Shown here one piece after another: positions 42,456-51,817 of a DNA stretch of 64,000 bases. The notes under the pieces were generated by a model. That model searched no databases. It worked only from the letters and a program-made list of their open reading frames with translations, and was not told where the DNA came from. Both the position numbers and the translations under genes were made by a program. Origin of the DNA: Acholeplasmataceae bacterium UBA6150 (GTDB lineage Bacteria; Bacillota_I; Bacilli_A; Acholeplasmatales; UBA5453); the NCBI GenBank assembly GCA_002423145.1, contig DIUU01000013.1:62001-126000 (forward strand). Reading direction: 5' to 3'. Positions within the stretch are counted from its first letter, which is position 1, and each line of letters opens with the position of its first letter.

Positions 42456-43529
42456 TCATTTGAGCAATTTATGGGTTTGACGAAGGGTTGCCAAACTTTT
42501 TGAGATGATTTGTCGAATGCGCTCTCTGGTGAGACCCATGAGATTACCGATTTCTTCTAACGTGTAGTATTTACCGTCGTGTAAACCAAAGCGATAACGC
42601 ATGACCTGTTCATCTCGAGGTCCGAGTTGTTTCAACAGCAATGAAATGTGCTCTTTTTCTTTCATTGCCATATAGGACTCTTCAGGATTCATGACATTGG
42701 AGGCAATAAAATCTGCCAGTGTCGCGTCCTCCTCAGTACCCACCGATTTATCTAGAGATACCACTTCTTGAGATAGTTGCTCGTAAGAAGCTAACTTTTC
42801 AATGGTAATCCCTAAAGCTTCCGCCACTTCTTCATCCGAAGGGTTTCGATTCAGTTTGGTTCTGAGTTCATTTTTAATTCGAACCATACGATTCAAGTTC
42901 TCAACTAAATGAACTGGAATTCGGATGGTCTTGGATTGTTTGGCAATCGCACGTGATATCGATTGTTTAATCCACCATGTTGCGTAGGTAGAAAATCGAT
43001 TGCCCATGCGATAATCAAATTTGTCTGCGGCTTTCATCAAGCCCATGGTACCCTCTTGAATGAGGTCAAGCATTTCCATTTTACCATCGGATTTTTTTGC
43101 GATGGAAACGACCAAACGAAGATTGGAGAGAATCAAGCGATTTTTCGCTTCAACTGCAATCCCTATCGTCTTTTGGCGTTCTTTTTCAAGCAATGGATCT
43201 GCTAAGACACCCAAAGCCATGGCATCGTGGCCCATGAATACTTTCTTGGTGATGTCTTTTTCTTCCTCAGGGGTTAATAGTTTAATTTCACCCATCTCTT
43301 TTAAATAGCGATGGTAATTATCGGTTGGTTTATCAACCGTTGTATCAATCAGCGGGATGAATTCTTCATCGTACGTAATCTCATACCCTGCATGGTCTAA
43401 CGCTTTTTTGATTTCATCGAATTCATGGTCTTCTAGTTCTGTCAATTCTAAGACGTCATTGAGTGGTACCTTTTTTGTATCTTTGTAGGTGTTTAGAAAG
43501 GCTTCAATCCATTCATAGTTAGGGGTCAT
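42456..43529 (-). CDS. Second sigma-70 family factor, rpoD paralogue
   Basis: This 357-aa protein has full sigma regions: 1.2 (DNYHRYLKEMGEIKLL), 2 (DLIQEGTMGLMKAADKFD, YATWWIKQSISRAIAKQ), 3 and 4.2 (TLEEIGNLMGLTRERIRQII). The Gln in region 2.4 is kept, and the neighbouring Thr is Ser. The end of the recognition helix differs (RQIISKSL against RQIESKAL). The long acidic N-terminal segment of the primary factor is missing. It overlaps dnaG by 4 nt and has its own AAGGTG. It probably recognises similar promoters; its condition of use is unknown. It may be an alternative or stress-phase factor. Confidence 0.9.
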   Translation of the reverse strand: MTPNYEWIEAFLNTYKDTKKVPLNDVLELTELEDHEFDEIKKALDHAGYEITYDEEFIPLIDTTVDKPTDNYHRYLKEMGEIKLLTPEEEKDITKKVFMGHDAMALGVLADPLLEKERQKTIGIAVEAKNRLILSNLRLVVSIAKKSDGKMEMLDLIQEGTMGLMKAADKFDYRMGNRFSTYATWWIKQSISRAIAKQSKTIRIPVHLVENLNRMVRIKNELRTKLNRNPSDEEVAEALGITIEKLASYEQLSQEVVSLDKSVGTEEDATLADFIASNVMNPEESYMAMKEKEHISLLLKQLGPRDEQVMRYRFGLHDGKYYTLEEIGNLMGLTRERIRQIISKSLATLRQTHKLLK

Positions 43530-45292
43530 GTGTTCACCTTACCTTTTTGCATCGCATTCTTGATTTGCTTTTGTTGTTCAACGAGGTTGGTTTTGGTGTA
43601 TGCCTCGTCTTCGTTTTTAATCGCTTCAAGGATTTGATGATACTGTTTTTCAAGGGTTATTGATTGCATGGTATGAATCAGTTGCGTGATGTTTTCTTCT
43701 GTATATTGGGGATCAATTTGCCAATGAATCGATTTGACTACTTTATTATCTAAAGCCAGATTGTATTCTGGTGATAACATGCTTTTAAATGTATTCAAAT
43801 CAAAGATATCGTATTGCTTATAATAGCCTAACATCAGACTGGCTCTTAACTTCAATAGTTCGATGTCCGCAACAAATTCTGAGCCTAAGGCTTGATCAAT
43901 CCGAATCGCTTGATCATAATCCTTGGTCATGGCAATGAATAATTGGATTTCGGCTGTATAGAACTTTTTTAACGATTTGTTAATGACAAGTTGAGGTTTC
44001 GGCAACACAAGTTTTTGATCTGGTGTTCCGAAATTGGTTTCTTTGGGCATCACTGAATCATAGGATGAACCAATATCCTCTGCCAACCGTTTATAATAAA
44101 TTTCTTGGATACTTTGATCCTTAAACTTGAGCATTTTTTTAACGCGTTGTTTAAATTCTTTGATATCGTTTGAGTTTTTTAAATCGAGTCCTTTTTTGTG
44201 AAAGTCATAACTGAATACCAACGGATCGATGGTTTGTTTAAATGCCTTTTGATACGATTCAGGTCCGTATTTTTTTAAGTAATCATCGGGGTCCAAGCCG
44301 TCTTTAAGTGATACGATATCGACACGTAACTTGGCTTCTTCCAAGGTTGGGATGGCCTTCATGGTTGCTTGTTGACCGGCTTTATCACCATCATAGGCAA
44401 TGATTACGTCTTGAGTTACCTGTTTAAGCAGTTGGGCATGCTTCGTTGTCAATGCTGTACCCATGGTGGCCACTGCGTTACCTAAGCCACTCTTATATGA
44501 GGCGATGACATCAAAGAACCCTTCATAAAGTATAACCTTTTTTTGCATTCTTATGTCTCTTGATGCTTGAAATAGATGGTATAAGACTTCGCCTTTCTTG
44601 AATATCTTGGTTTCAGGCGTATTCAAATACTTCACTGGGTCATCTTCAAGTGCGCGGCCAGAGAAGCCTACAACCCGACCAAAAGGGTCATGAATCGGAA
44701 ATGTCACACGTTTAATCATGAGATCATAATATGACCCATCTTCACGTTGTTTAACCAACCCAAGTTCAATCATCATGGTGGGGTCAAATCCCTTATTCTT
44801 CAATATTTGATACAATGCATCCTTTTCTTTAGGTGCTAAACCAATCGAAAAGTGTGCGATGTCTTCTGCGGTTAATCCACGTTTTTCAAGATAGCTTAAG
44901 GCAGTTTTACCGTAAGCTGAATTGTTTAAGTAATACGTATAAAATATCGAAGCTTCTTGCATGAGTTCATGTTCTTTTAAGGTTGGATTTAAAACAACCT
45001 CAACATCCACTTCAATCCCTAATGGGATGGCCAATGCTTTTACAGCTTCAGGAAATGATACATTCTTAATCTTTTGATAAAAAGTGATGGGTGAACCACC
45101 TTCTCCACAGGCCATACATTTGGCCAAATGTTTTTCGGGTGATACCGAAAAGGATGGGCTCTTGTCATCGTGAAATGGACATTGTCCCATATAGTTCTTT
45201 CCTTTTTTAACCAAGTTCACATAAGGACTGACTAAGGCAACGATGTCGGTCTTTTCATTAATTTCATCGATAATATGACGGTCAATCGGCAT
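43526..45292 (-). CDS. dnaG: DNA primase
   Basis: This 588-aa protein synthesises RNA primers for replication. The CHC2 zinc domain is visible as CPFHDDKSPSFSVSPEKH followed by KCMACGEGG. The TOPRIM core has ILYEGFFDVIASYKSG and VIAYDGDKAGQQA, and the C-terminal helicase-binding region follows. The ATG at 45292 has AAGGAGG 8 nt upstream; a longer in-frame start at 45394 would run into glyS. It lies between glyS (22 nt) and the second sigma gene (4-nt overlap). Confidence 0.97.
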   Translation of the reverse strand: MPIDRHIIDEINEKTDIVALVSPYVNLVKKGKNYMGQCPFHDDKSPSFSVSPEKHLAKCMACGEGGSPITFYQKIKNVSFPEAVKALAIPLGIEVDVEVVLNPTLKEHELMQEASIFYTYYLNNSAYGKTALSYLEKRGLTAEDIAHFSIGLAPKEKDALYQILKNKGFDPTMMIELGLVKQREDGSYYDLMIKRVTFPIHDPFGRVVGFSGRALEDDPVKYLNTPETKIFKKGEVLYHLFQASRDIRMQKKVILYEGFFDVIASYKSGLGNAVATMGTALTTKHAQLLKQVTQDVIIAYDGDKAGQQATMKAIPTLEEAKLRVDIVSLKDGLDPDDYLKKYGPESYQKAFKQTIDPLVFSYDFHKKGLDLKNSNDIKEFKQRVKKMLKFKDQSIQEIYYKRLAEDIGSSYDSVMPKETNFGTPDQKLVLPKPQLVINKSLKKFYTAEIQLFIAMTKDYDQAIRIDQALGSEFVADIELLKLRASLMLGYYKQYDIFDLNTFKSMLSPEYNLALDNKVVKSIHWQIDPQYTEENITQLIHTMQSITLEKQYHQILEAIKNEDEAYTKTNLVEQQKQIKNAMQKGKVNT

Positions 45293-45314
45293 AAAAAGAC
45301 CTCCTTCGTACGTG

Positions 45315-46688
45315 TTATAAAGCGGTTTTTTCAAGAATGAATGCTTTGAGTTCAGACACTGAAATTCGGGTTTGAGCCATAGAATCTCTTTCACGTACGG
45401 TGACGGTTTGATTTTCTAATGTCTCATCATCGATGGTAACACAAAATGGGGTACCAATTTGGTCTTGTCTACGGTAACGTTTACCGATATTTTGTGTTTC
45501 ATCATACGTAGCTTGGGTGAATTTTGAAACACGATCTAATAAATCTAATGCGTATTGATCATGTTTTTTCTTGATGAGTGGTAATATCGCCACTTGATAT
45601 GGTGCCAATGCTGGATGAATATGAAGGACTTCACGAATTTGTCCATCGGCCAACACTTCTTCTTCATAACTTTCTGTTAGGATTGCCATCAGCAAACGCT
45701 CTACACCAAGGGATGGTTCAATGACGTATGGTAAATACTTTTCATTGGTATCTGGGTCAAGGTATTCGAGGTTTTCTTTAGATTGTGTTTGATGGGCATT
45801 TAAGTCAAAGTCAGTTCGAGAAGCAATCCCCCACAATTCATCAAATCCCCAAGGGAAACGATAAAGAACGTCGGTAGTCGCGTTCGAATAATGAGATAAT
45901 TCTTCTTGTGCATGGTCATGAAGCTCTAAGTTCCCACGCTTTAGACCCAATGTTTGTAAGAATTCAACGGCGTAAGAACGCCAGTAATTGAACCACTCGA
46001 TTTCAGTCCCGGGTTTACAAAAGAATTCTAATTCCATTTGTTCAAACTCGCGGGTTCTAAAGATGAAGTTTCCTGGTGTAATTTCATTTCGGAAGGATTT
46101 CCCTACTTGGCAAACCCCAAATGGCACTTTTTTACGGGTAGTTCGTTGAATATTCTTGAAGTTAATGAAGATACCTTGTGCAGTTTCAGGTCTTAAATAC
46201 ACCGTATTACCGGCACTTTCAGTCACACCTTGACTGGTTTTAAACATCAAGTTAAATGACTTGATTTCAGTCCAGTTGACTTTACCACAATTTGGACAGA
46301 CGACTTTTTCAGTCATCATATAACTGTGAAGTTGTTCATGTGACCATGAACTTGGATTGACTGTATTAGAGGTATGTTCTTCAATCAATTTGTCTGCACG
46401 ATGTCTGGTATTACAGCTCTTACATTCGGTGAGTGGATCAGAAAAACCACCGACGTGTCCACTGGCAACCCACACTTGTGAATTCATCAAAATGGAAGAA
46501 TCGAGTAAAACGTTGTAGCGATTTTCATCGTGAAATTTTTTAAGCCATGCTTTTTTAATGTTGTTTTTAAGTAAACTGCCTAATGGACCATAATCCCACG
46601 TATTGGCAAGCCCACCATACAATTCGGAACCTTGGAATATAAATCCCGTGGCTTTTGCATATGTTACTAATTTTTCTAAACTGATCAT
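45315..46688 (-). CDS. glyS: Glycyl-tRNA synthetase, alpha2 type
   Basis: This 457-aa class II synthetase is of the single-chain homodimer type. Motif 1 is near LYGGLANTWDYGPLG, motif 2 near GKSFRNEITPGNFIFRTREF, and motif 3 near YVIEPSLGVERLLMAIL. The zinc-binding CKSC and CPNCG pairs are present. The C-terminal anticodon-binding domain ends at AFILEKTAL. AGAGGG precedes the ATG. It sits between recO and dnaG, as in many Firmicutes. Confidence 0.97.
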   Translation of the reverse strand: MISLEKLVTYAKATGFIFQGSELYGGLANTWDYGPLGSLLKNNIKKAWLKKFHDENRYNVLLDSSILMNSQVWVASGHVGGFSDPLTECKSCNTRHRADKLIEEHTSNTVNPSSWSHEQLHSYMMTEKVVCPNCGKVNWTEIKSFNLMFKTSQGVTESAGNTVYLRPETAQGIFINFKNIQRTTRKKVPFGVCQVGKSFRNEITPGNFIFRTREFEQMELEFFCKPGTEIEWFNYWRSYAVEFLQTLGLKRGNLELHDHAQEELSHYSNATTDVLYRFPWGFDELWGIASRTDFDLNAHQTQSKENLEYLDPDTNEKYLPYVIEPSLGVERLLMAILTESYEEEVLADGQIREVLHIHPALAPYQVAILPLIKKKHDQYALDLLDRVSKFTQATYDETQNIGKRYRRQDQIGTPFCVTIDDETLENQTVTVRERDSMAQTRISVSELKAFILEKTAL

Positions 46689-46698
46689 AGGACCCTCT

Positions 46699-47352
46699 CT
46701 ATTCTTTTAAGCCTTTGATATCGTAGTCCATGTGATAACGATAAAAGGTCTTGATAAAATGTTCAATGTGTTTAATCTGGTTTAATTCAATCTCAAGCAT
46801 GTCGCCTGATTTATAGAAATATAGGGCAGCTAACGTGATTGTCGTCTCTATATCCATATCGGCATAGTCACCATCATGAGTGGTAGTTACTGAAGCATTT
46901 TTGATGGAAAATCCTGTTGGGTTTTCTCCAACAAAATTCAAACGATAACCCAAGGCAAACAATAATTTTAATGTGAAAATCAAATAGCCAAAGGGGTGTT
47001 TAAGCGCTTCAATCGCCAGTGCATAGACTTTATCATGGTCGATATCGCTCGTTATTAAATGGTCGATGATTTCTAAAATAATCGACTGTTTTGATAATTT
47101 AATGTAATCCGTTTTCAATTCATCAAACCCATCGATATACCGTGCTTGAGCCAAGGCAAACATGTCTTTTTCATGGTAACTGAATTCAATTTCAGTCAGG
47201 TATTGAGCAAGAACACGATACTCATGTTTATAACTTTTAACACCGTTAGCAACCAAAGTCACTTTGCCTAGTGGCGAATAAACATAGAGCAACTTACTCG
47301 ACTCTTTATAATCTTGGGTTTTATAGATTAACCCTTTAGTTATGGTTGTCAT
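46699..47352 (-). CDS. recO: DNA repair protein RecO
   Basis: This 217-aa protein of the RecFOR pathway loads RecA on gaps. The N-terminal OB-fold has TKGLIYKTQDYKESSKLLYVYSPLGKVTLVANGVK-type features and LTEIEFSYHEKDMF. The family zinc-finger Cys residues are not visible in the C-terminal half. I prefer the ATG at 47352 to a TTG two codons upstream. It overlaps era by 17 nt and has no clear ribosome-binding site, so it is probably coupled to era. Confidence 0.9.
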   Translation of the reverse strand: MTTITKGLIYKTQDYKESSKLLYVYSPLGKVTLVANGVKSYKHEYRVLAQYLTEIEFSYHEKDMFALAQARYIDGFDELKTDYIKLSKQSIILEIIDHLITSDIDHDKVYALAIEALKHPFGYLIFTLKLLFALGYRLNFVGENPTGFSIKNASVTTTHDGDYADMDIETTITLAALYFYKSGDMLEIELNQIKHIEHFIKTFYRYHMDYDIKGLKE

Positions 47353-48229
47353 AGCCAAATGATTTTAAATCAGACGGTCGATTTCGCCAATCTTTTTTTA
47401 CTTTAACCCATAGAATTAAATGGATTTTGGTATCGAGTATTTTATTGATTTCTAATCTGGCTTCGGTGCCGATTTGTTTCAACATGTCGCCACCCTTACC
47501 AATTAGAATTTGTTTTTGTGAGTTGCGTTCAACCACGATGGTTGCGTGAACTTCATAAACCCCTTGATTCATCTCGGTGTGTTCAATGATGACAGCGACC
47601 GCATGCGGGACCTCTTCTTGGGTATGGAATAACACTTTTTCACGAATGATTTCTGACATCAGTTGAAAATCACTTTGATCGGTCAGTTCTTCACTTGAAA
47701 ATAATGGATAGCCTACAGGTAATCTGGTAATCAATTCTTCGATTAAATGTTCCAAATTCTTGCTTTCTTTGGCTGAGATTGGGAAATAGCCAGCAAACGG
47801 ATAGGCATTCAAATAGCTGATGATGATTTTATCGATGTCCAATTTGGATTTCAGCATATCGATTTTATTGATGACCAAATAGACTGGGGATGTGATGCCT
47901 TGAAACAAACGGATGACATGGTCCTCCGCGAGTCCTTTTTCTTGATCAACCATAAATAAGACTGCGTCCATGCCATCGATCGATGACGTGGCTGTTTGAT
48001 CGAGAATACGACCCAACTCATGTTTTGGTTTGTGAATCCCAGGGGTATCGACAAATACCATTTGATAGTCATCTGTTGTTTTGATACCCAAAATACGGTT
48101 CCGTGTGGTTTGTGGTTTAGGGGAAGTAATCGCAATTTTTTTACCTATGATGGCATTCAAAAATGTCGATTTACCTACATTAGGCCGGCCCACGATGCTG
48201 ATGAATCCACTCCTAAAATTAGTTTTCAT
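47336..48229 (-). CDS. era: GTPase Era
   Basis: This 297-aa ribosome-assembly GTPase acts on 16S rRNA. G1 is GRPNVGKSTFLN, G3 is DTPGIHKPKHELG, and G4 is NKID. The C-terminal KH domain contains the signature ILIGKGGDMLKQIG. The start at 48229 (MKTNFRSGFISIVG) matches family length. A longer start at 48268 would lie deep in cdd. It overlaps the end of cdd by 11 nt and the start of recO by 17 nt. Confidence 0.97.
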   Translation of the reverse strand: MKTNFRSGFISIVGRPNVGKSTFLNAIIGKKIAITSPKPQTTRNRILGIKTTDDYQMVFVDTPGIHKPKHELGRILDQTATSSIDGMDAVLFMVDQEKGLAEDHVIRLFQGITSPVYLVINKIDMLKSKLDIDKIIISYLNAYPFAGYFPISAKESKNLEHLIEELITRLPVGYPLFSSEELTDQSDFQLMSEIIREKVLFHTQEEVPHAVAVIIEHTEMNQGVYEVHATIVVERNSQKQILIGKGGDMLKQIGTEARLEINKILDTKIHLILWVKVKKDWRNRPSDLKSFGYDNHN

Positions 48230-48626
48230 GGTGTTCAATTTCATCGAATGCGTAAGGTAATAACTCACGGATGGAAGTTTCTTTTATTTTACCTGTCAGG
48301 TTAGACAGTAAAATCGGGGTATTTTTTGGTAATAATTCATTCATGACTTGTCGACATGCGCCACAAGGACTGATTGGGTTGAGTGTATCGCCTGTAATCG
48401 CCATCATCACAATATCGTCTCTTCGATAACCCAGACTGTAGGCTTGAAATAGGGCACTGCGTTCTGCACAATTGGATAACCCAAAGGATGCATTTTCAAT
48501 ATTCGCACCGTGAATGACTTTACCATCGGTCATCAATAGTGCTGCCCCAACACCAAATTTCGAATAAGGTGAGTAAGTTTGTTTCCTAGCCAAAATGGCT
48601 TCATGTACCAATTGTTCTTTTGTCAT
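48219..48626 (-). CDS. cdd: Cytidine deaminase
   Basis: This 135-aa zinc enzyme deaminates cytidine and deoxycytidine to uridines. The motif NCAERSALF carries the first zinc ligand and catalytic Glu, and PCGACRQVMNE gives the other two Cys ligands. The nucleoside-binding GANIENASFGL precedes them. The size is typical of the tetrameric form. Its uridine product can be split by the phosphorylase at the left edge. It overlaps ybeY by 4 nt. Confidence 0.97.
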   Translation of the reverse strand: MTKEQLVHEAILARKQTYSPYSKFGVGAALLMTDGKVIHGANIENASFGLSNCAERSALFQAYSLGYRRDDIVMMAITGDTLNPISPCGACRQVMNELLPKNTPILLSNLTGKIKETSIRELLPYAFDEIEHHEN

Positions 48627-49039
48627 GAGGATTTCCTTTCCAATGAAGCCTGTTTTAATATGGCTTCTTGTTTTTCAAACATTATTTTTTCTTTTGATTC
48701 GGTGTGGTGATCATAACCGAGTAAATGAAGATACCCATGAACCGCAAGAAAACCAATTTCACGTTCTATGGAATGACCATAATCGATGGCTTGTTCTTTT
48801 GCACGGTCCAAACAGATAAATATGTCACCAATATAATCGTCTTCCTGATCTGGAAAACTGATCACATCGGTTACTTTATCGATATCTCGGTAATTTCGAT
48901 TCATTTCTTGGATTTGTTCTTTGGTAAGAAATACAATATTCATTTCATGCTTTTCATGAATGAATCCAAAGATTTGAATAATCAACGATTCAGCACTTTC
49001 TGTATTCTCAGAGGTTTGATTAAAAAATTGAATGTCCAT
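48623..49039 (-). CDS. ybeY: Endoribonuclease YbeY
   Basis: This 138-aa metalloprotein takes part in 16S rRNA 3' processing and ribosome quality control. The zinc motif His-X3-His-X5-His is seen as HGYLHLLGYDHH. TDVISFP, typical of the family, is upstream. The start overlaps the phoH stop (TAATG) and the end overlaps cdd (ATGA), so the three are translationally linked, an arrangement kept in Firmicutes. Confidence 0.96.
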   Translation of the reverse strand: MDIQFFNQTSENTESAESLIIQIFGFIHEKHEMNIVFLTKEQIQEMNRNYRDIDKVTDVISFPDQEDDYIGDIFICLDRAKEQAIDYGHSIEREIGFLAVHGYLHLLGYDHHTESKEKIMFEKQEAILKQASLERKSS

Positions 49040-49983
49040 TAATCATCGTACCTTTCCAATATTTTTTGAACGAGTGGATTTCTAACGACATCCAAACGCT
49101 TAAAGTGAATCACTTTGATGGCTTCGATGCCGGCTAACTTTAAAACAGCTTCATTTAAGCCTGAAGGTACCCCTTTGGGTAAATCGGCTTGTGAGGGATC
49201 ACCTGTGATGACCATTTTTGATGAAAATCCCAAACGGGTTAAAAACATTTTCATCTGGGTATGGGTTGTATTTTGTGCCTCATCCAAAATAATGAAGGCA
49301 TTTTCGAGGGTTCGGCCACGCATGTAGGCTAAAGGTGCAATTTCAATGACCCCTTTTTCTAAAAGCGAATTGGTCATTTCAACCCCAAGAAATTCGTATA
49401 AAGCATCGTATAAAGGAATCAAATAAGGATCGACTTTTTCTTTTAAATCGCCAGGTAGAAATCCTAACGATTCACCTGCTTCTACAGCGGGTCTGGTCAA
49501 TATGAGTTTTTTTACTTTGTTTTCTTTTAGATAACTAACGGCCAAGGCGACCGCAAGATAGGTTTTACCTGTGCCTGCCGGTCCTACCCCAAATACCATA
49601 TCAGATTGGGTGATGGCATCGGCATAAATGGCTTGGGTAAATGTTTTCGGATATATGGGTTTACCTTGTTGATTTAAGATAATTTGTTTTCGTCTAAGAA
49701 ATAGATTGGCAGCTTGATCAATTTCATTGGCTTCGGCCAATTTGATTAAGTATATAACATCGCGTTCAGTGATATTGACTTTGGGTGCAATCTCAATCAT
49801 AACTGATAATACCGACTCCATCATCGAAATCACTTTAGGATCGGTCGCATCTGTATGAAACTCATCGCCATTGAGCACCAACATATAGTCAAAATAGGTC
49901 TTAAAGACCTCCAAATTTTTGTCAAACGCGCCCACGATGTTGTAACTGAGCTGTGGGTCTTTCAGTTGAATACTTAATTTCAT
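49039..49983 (-). CDS. phoH: PhoH family ATPase
   Basis: This 314-aa P-loop protein has Walker A GPAGTGKTYLAVALA, Walker B FIILDEAQNTT and the sensor region MVITGDPSQADLPKG. PhoH-type ATPases sit next to ybeY and are linked to RNA metabolism, although the exact activity is unresolved. CAGGAGTGG precedes the ATG, and an extended -10 lies at 50002-50010. It is the first gene of the long operon that runs to trmK. Confidence 0.95.
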   Translation of the reverse strand: MKLSIQLKDPQLSYNIVGAFDKNLEVFKTYFDYMLVLNGDEFHTDATDPKVISMMESVLSVMIEIAPKVNITERDVIYLIKLAEANEIDQAANLFLRRKQIILNQQGKPIYPKTFTQAIYADAITQSDMVFGVGPAGTGKTYLAVALAVSYLKENKVKKLILTRPAVEAGESLGFLPGDLKEKVDPYLIPLYDALYEFLGVEMTNSLLEKGVIEIAPLAYMRGRTLENAFIILDEAQNTTHTQMKMFLTRLGFSSKMVITGDPSQADLPKGVPSGLNEAVLKLAGIEAIKVIHFKRLDVVRNPLVQKILERYDD

Positions 49984-50001
49984 TTAACCACTCCTGGGTT
50001 T

Positions 50002-50010
50002 ATTATATCA
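50002..50010 (-). promoter_or_regulatory. Extended -10 promoter of the phoH-to-trmK operon
   Basis: Minus strand TGATATAAT fits TGnTATAAT, about 20 nt before the phoH ATG. No convincing -35 at normal spacing. Confidence 0.55.
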
Positions 50011-50043
50011 TAATAAAGTCAAAAACTTAGTATTTTATCAAAG

Positions 50044-50067
50044 AAAAAAGCACAATTTGATGTGCTT
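50044..50067 (-). terminator. Terminator of rpsU
   Basis: Minus strand AAGCACA/TGTGCTT (7 bp) with loop TCAAAT, followed by TTTT. It overlaps the rpsU stop codon. Confidence 0.85.
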
Positions 50068-50239
50068 ATTTTTTATTGCTTCTAGCTGCTTGACGCTTCA
50101 TTTTACGATCCACACTTGGTTTCACATAAAATTCGCGTTTACGTGCTTCTGCGAGGGTACCGGATCTGGATACGTCACGTTTAAAACGACGCAATGCATC
50201 TTCAATTGATTCGGATTCACGTACTACGATTTTAGGCAT
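50066..50239 (-). CDS. rpsU: 30S ribosomal protein S21
   Basis: This gene of 58 codons (57 aa) encodes MPKIVVRESESIEDALRRF, then a basic helical tail ending AARSNKK. This is S21, a small basic component of the 30S platform near the 16S rRNA 3' end. GGAGGG lies before the ATG. It has its own promoter (50281-50309) and terminator, so it is a single-gene unit upstream of the phoH operon. Confidence 0.96.
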   Translation of the reverse strand: MPKIVVRESESIEDALRRFKRDVSRSGTLAEARKREFYVKPSVDRKMKRQAARSNKK

Positions 50240-50280
50240 GTCTGCCCTCCTTCCGCACTTTAAAATATAAAGCCGTAATC

Positions 50281-50309
50281 ATTATAACGAATTCATATAG
50301 ATTTGTAAA
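50281..50309 (-). promoter_or_regulatory. Promoter of rpsU
   Basis: Minus strand TTTACA (50304-50309), 17 nt, TATAAT (50281-50286). Confidence 0.8.
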
Positions 50310-50327
50310 GCCTTTTAATAGAAAACA

Positions 50328-51035
50328 TCATCTTTTTCTTTCTAAAAGAGCATCCAATAAACTTAACCCATAAAGACAGGCTACCTCGGTTTGTAAAATC
50401 CGTTCACCTAAGCCGATTGAAACAAACGACTTATCACTTAGTAACGCCATTTCCGTGTCATCGATGCCACCCTCAGGACCTATCAACAAAGCGACACTTT
50501 GATTGGGTTTAATGGCTTCAATTTTGTCTATAAATGGGGTGTTACGATCATTTTCAAATGCGACAAATCCATGATCAAAATGTGTATCCAGTAATTTCAA
50601 ATGAGTCAAAAAACTGATTTTAGGTACGAGATTACGATGGGCTAAACGTGCGCTTTCTTCAGCGATGTTATGGTATCGATCCTTTTTCTTATCCCAAGTT
50701 GGTTGATCCATCTTTGAAATACTGCGCTTCATCTCCACGAAAATGATGTGATCGACTCCAAATTGAGTCGCGTATTTAATGACAAATTCATTTTTATCGC
50801 CTTTACCAATACCCTGAATGAGGGTAATTGGGTTTGCCTTGTGGCTTGTATTCAAAACAGCTTTTTTATCATAATATACCGAGTCATTTTCGATTCGTAA
50901 GTTAGCTAAAAAACATTGACCTTTTAAGTCACAAACTTCAATCGCGTCACCGGTTTTCATCCGCATGACATGCTTTATGTGGTGACTATCGTCTTTTTGA
51001 ATTTGATCAGAGTTATCTAAGAAATAGCGTTGCAT
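50328..51035 (-). CDS. rsmE: 16S rRNA (uracil(1498)-N3)-methyltransferase
   Basis: This 235-aa SPOUT-class methyltransferase has an N-terminal PUA-like part (MQRYFLDNSDQIQKDDSHHI) and a C-terminal knot with LLIGPEGGIDDTEMALL and SIGLGERILQTEVA. It modifies U1498 in the decoding region. The ATG at 51035 has AGGTGAT at good spacing. A GTG three codons upstream overlaps that site and was rejected. It appears to be a single gene. Confidence 0.95.
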   Translation of the reverse strand: MQRYFLDNSDQIQKDDSHHIKHVMRMKTGDAIEVCDLKGQCFLANLRIENDSVYYDKKAVLNTSHKANPITLIQGIGKGDKNEFVIKYATQFGVDHIIFVEMKRSISKMDQPTWDKKKDRYHNIAEESARLAHRNLVPKISFLTHLKLLDTHFDHGFVAFENDRNTPFIDKIEAIKPNQSVALLIGPEGGIDDTEMALLSDKSFVSIGLGERILQTEVACLYGLSLLDALLERKR

Positions 51036-51156
51036 CCATATCACCTATTTTTCATAAATATACTATCATGAATTATGCTTTTTTTTGTCATTAGAATCAA
51101 ATTTAACGATTATTTTGTATTTCTGCATTATAATGATGATTAAAGTAGGTGATATT

Positions 51157-51801
51157 ATGATTAAACAGAGTCGATTAAACAATGGATTTTACTTAGTTAC
51201 TTTATTTCTAGCGCTGATTTTATTCTTAATTTCTGGCATTTACTTGTGGAACAATCCGATATGGGACGTAAAAAACTGGTATGTGATTGCTTTTTCCAAT
51301 AGTATCATCACTTTCGTTGTTATCCATACCCCTTGGTTTTTAAAACGATTCTTTCAATGGACTTTTAGTCCACTGATGACTGTGGTGTTCTATGTATTTG
51401 TCATATTGACTTTGATTGTAGGTGAAGCCATTGGTGTGTATCGAATCACTGCTTTTTATGACTCTTTCATCCATTTTCTTGGTGGCATTGTTCTATCACT
51501 GACAGGCTATTATGTTTATATGAAACTCACAAAAGAGAAAAATATGCCATTACTGATCTTATTTATTCTCGGTTTTCAAGCGTTGTTTGGTACCGTATGG
51601 GAAATATTCGAGTTCGGTTTAGATTTTCTGATTAAATCCAATACCCAGAGCTATTTTGATGATATTACGCAAACACTTTTTATCGGACAAATGGCTCTTA
51701 AGGATACCATGCTAGATTTTATTTTTAACACACTTGGATCTGTCCTATTCGTTGGTGTGTTACCTTATATTAAACCTGAATGGTTAAAAACAAAAAGTTG
51801 A
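51157..51801 (+). CDS. Integral membrane protein, YjdF/DUF2238-like
   Basis: This 214-aa protein has about six membrane helices. Polar residues kept inside hydrophobic parts include YDSFIHFLGG (Asp and His) and GTVWEIFEFGLD (Glu, Trp, Asp), with a second DDI/DTMLDFIFNTLG segment late. This pattern resembles the YjdF/DUF2238 membrane family, whose function is not known. The ATG at 51157 has AGGTGAT upstream; an in-frame start at 51085 precedes the TATAAT at 51129-51134 and was rejected. It is a single gene convergent with the anti-sigma gene. Confidence 0.75.
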   Translation: MIKQSRLNNGFYLVTLFLALILFLISGIYLWNNPIWDVKNWYVIAFSNSIITFVVIHTPWFLKRFFQWTFSPLMTVVFYVFVILTLIVGEAIGVYRITAFYDSFIHFLGGIVLSLTGYYVYMKLTKEKNMPLLILFILGFQALFGTVWEIFEFGLDFLIKSNTQSYFDDITQTLFIGQMALKDTMLDFIFNTLGSVLFVGVLPYIKPEWLKTKS

Positions 51802-51817
51802 GACTTCTCAACTTTTT
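51792..51817. terminator. Bidirectional terminator between convergent genes
   Basis: AAAAAGTTGAG/CTCAACTTTTT hairpin (11 bp, loop ACTT) with T-runs on both strands. It overlaps the membrane-protein stop codon and ends 1 nt before the anti-sigma gene stop. Confidence 0.9.

Noticed and set aside
47996..48304. 102-codon open frame antisense to era and cdd
   Set aside because: It is opposite two conserved genes and has no recognisable protein features.
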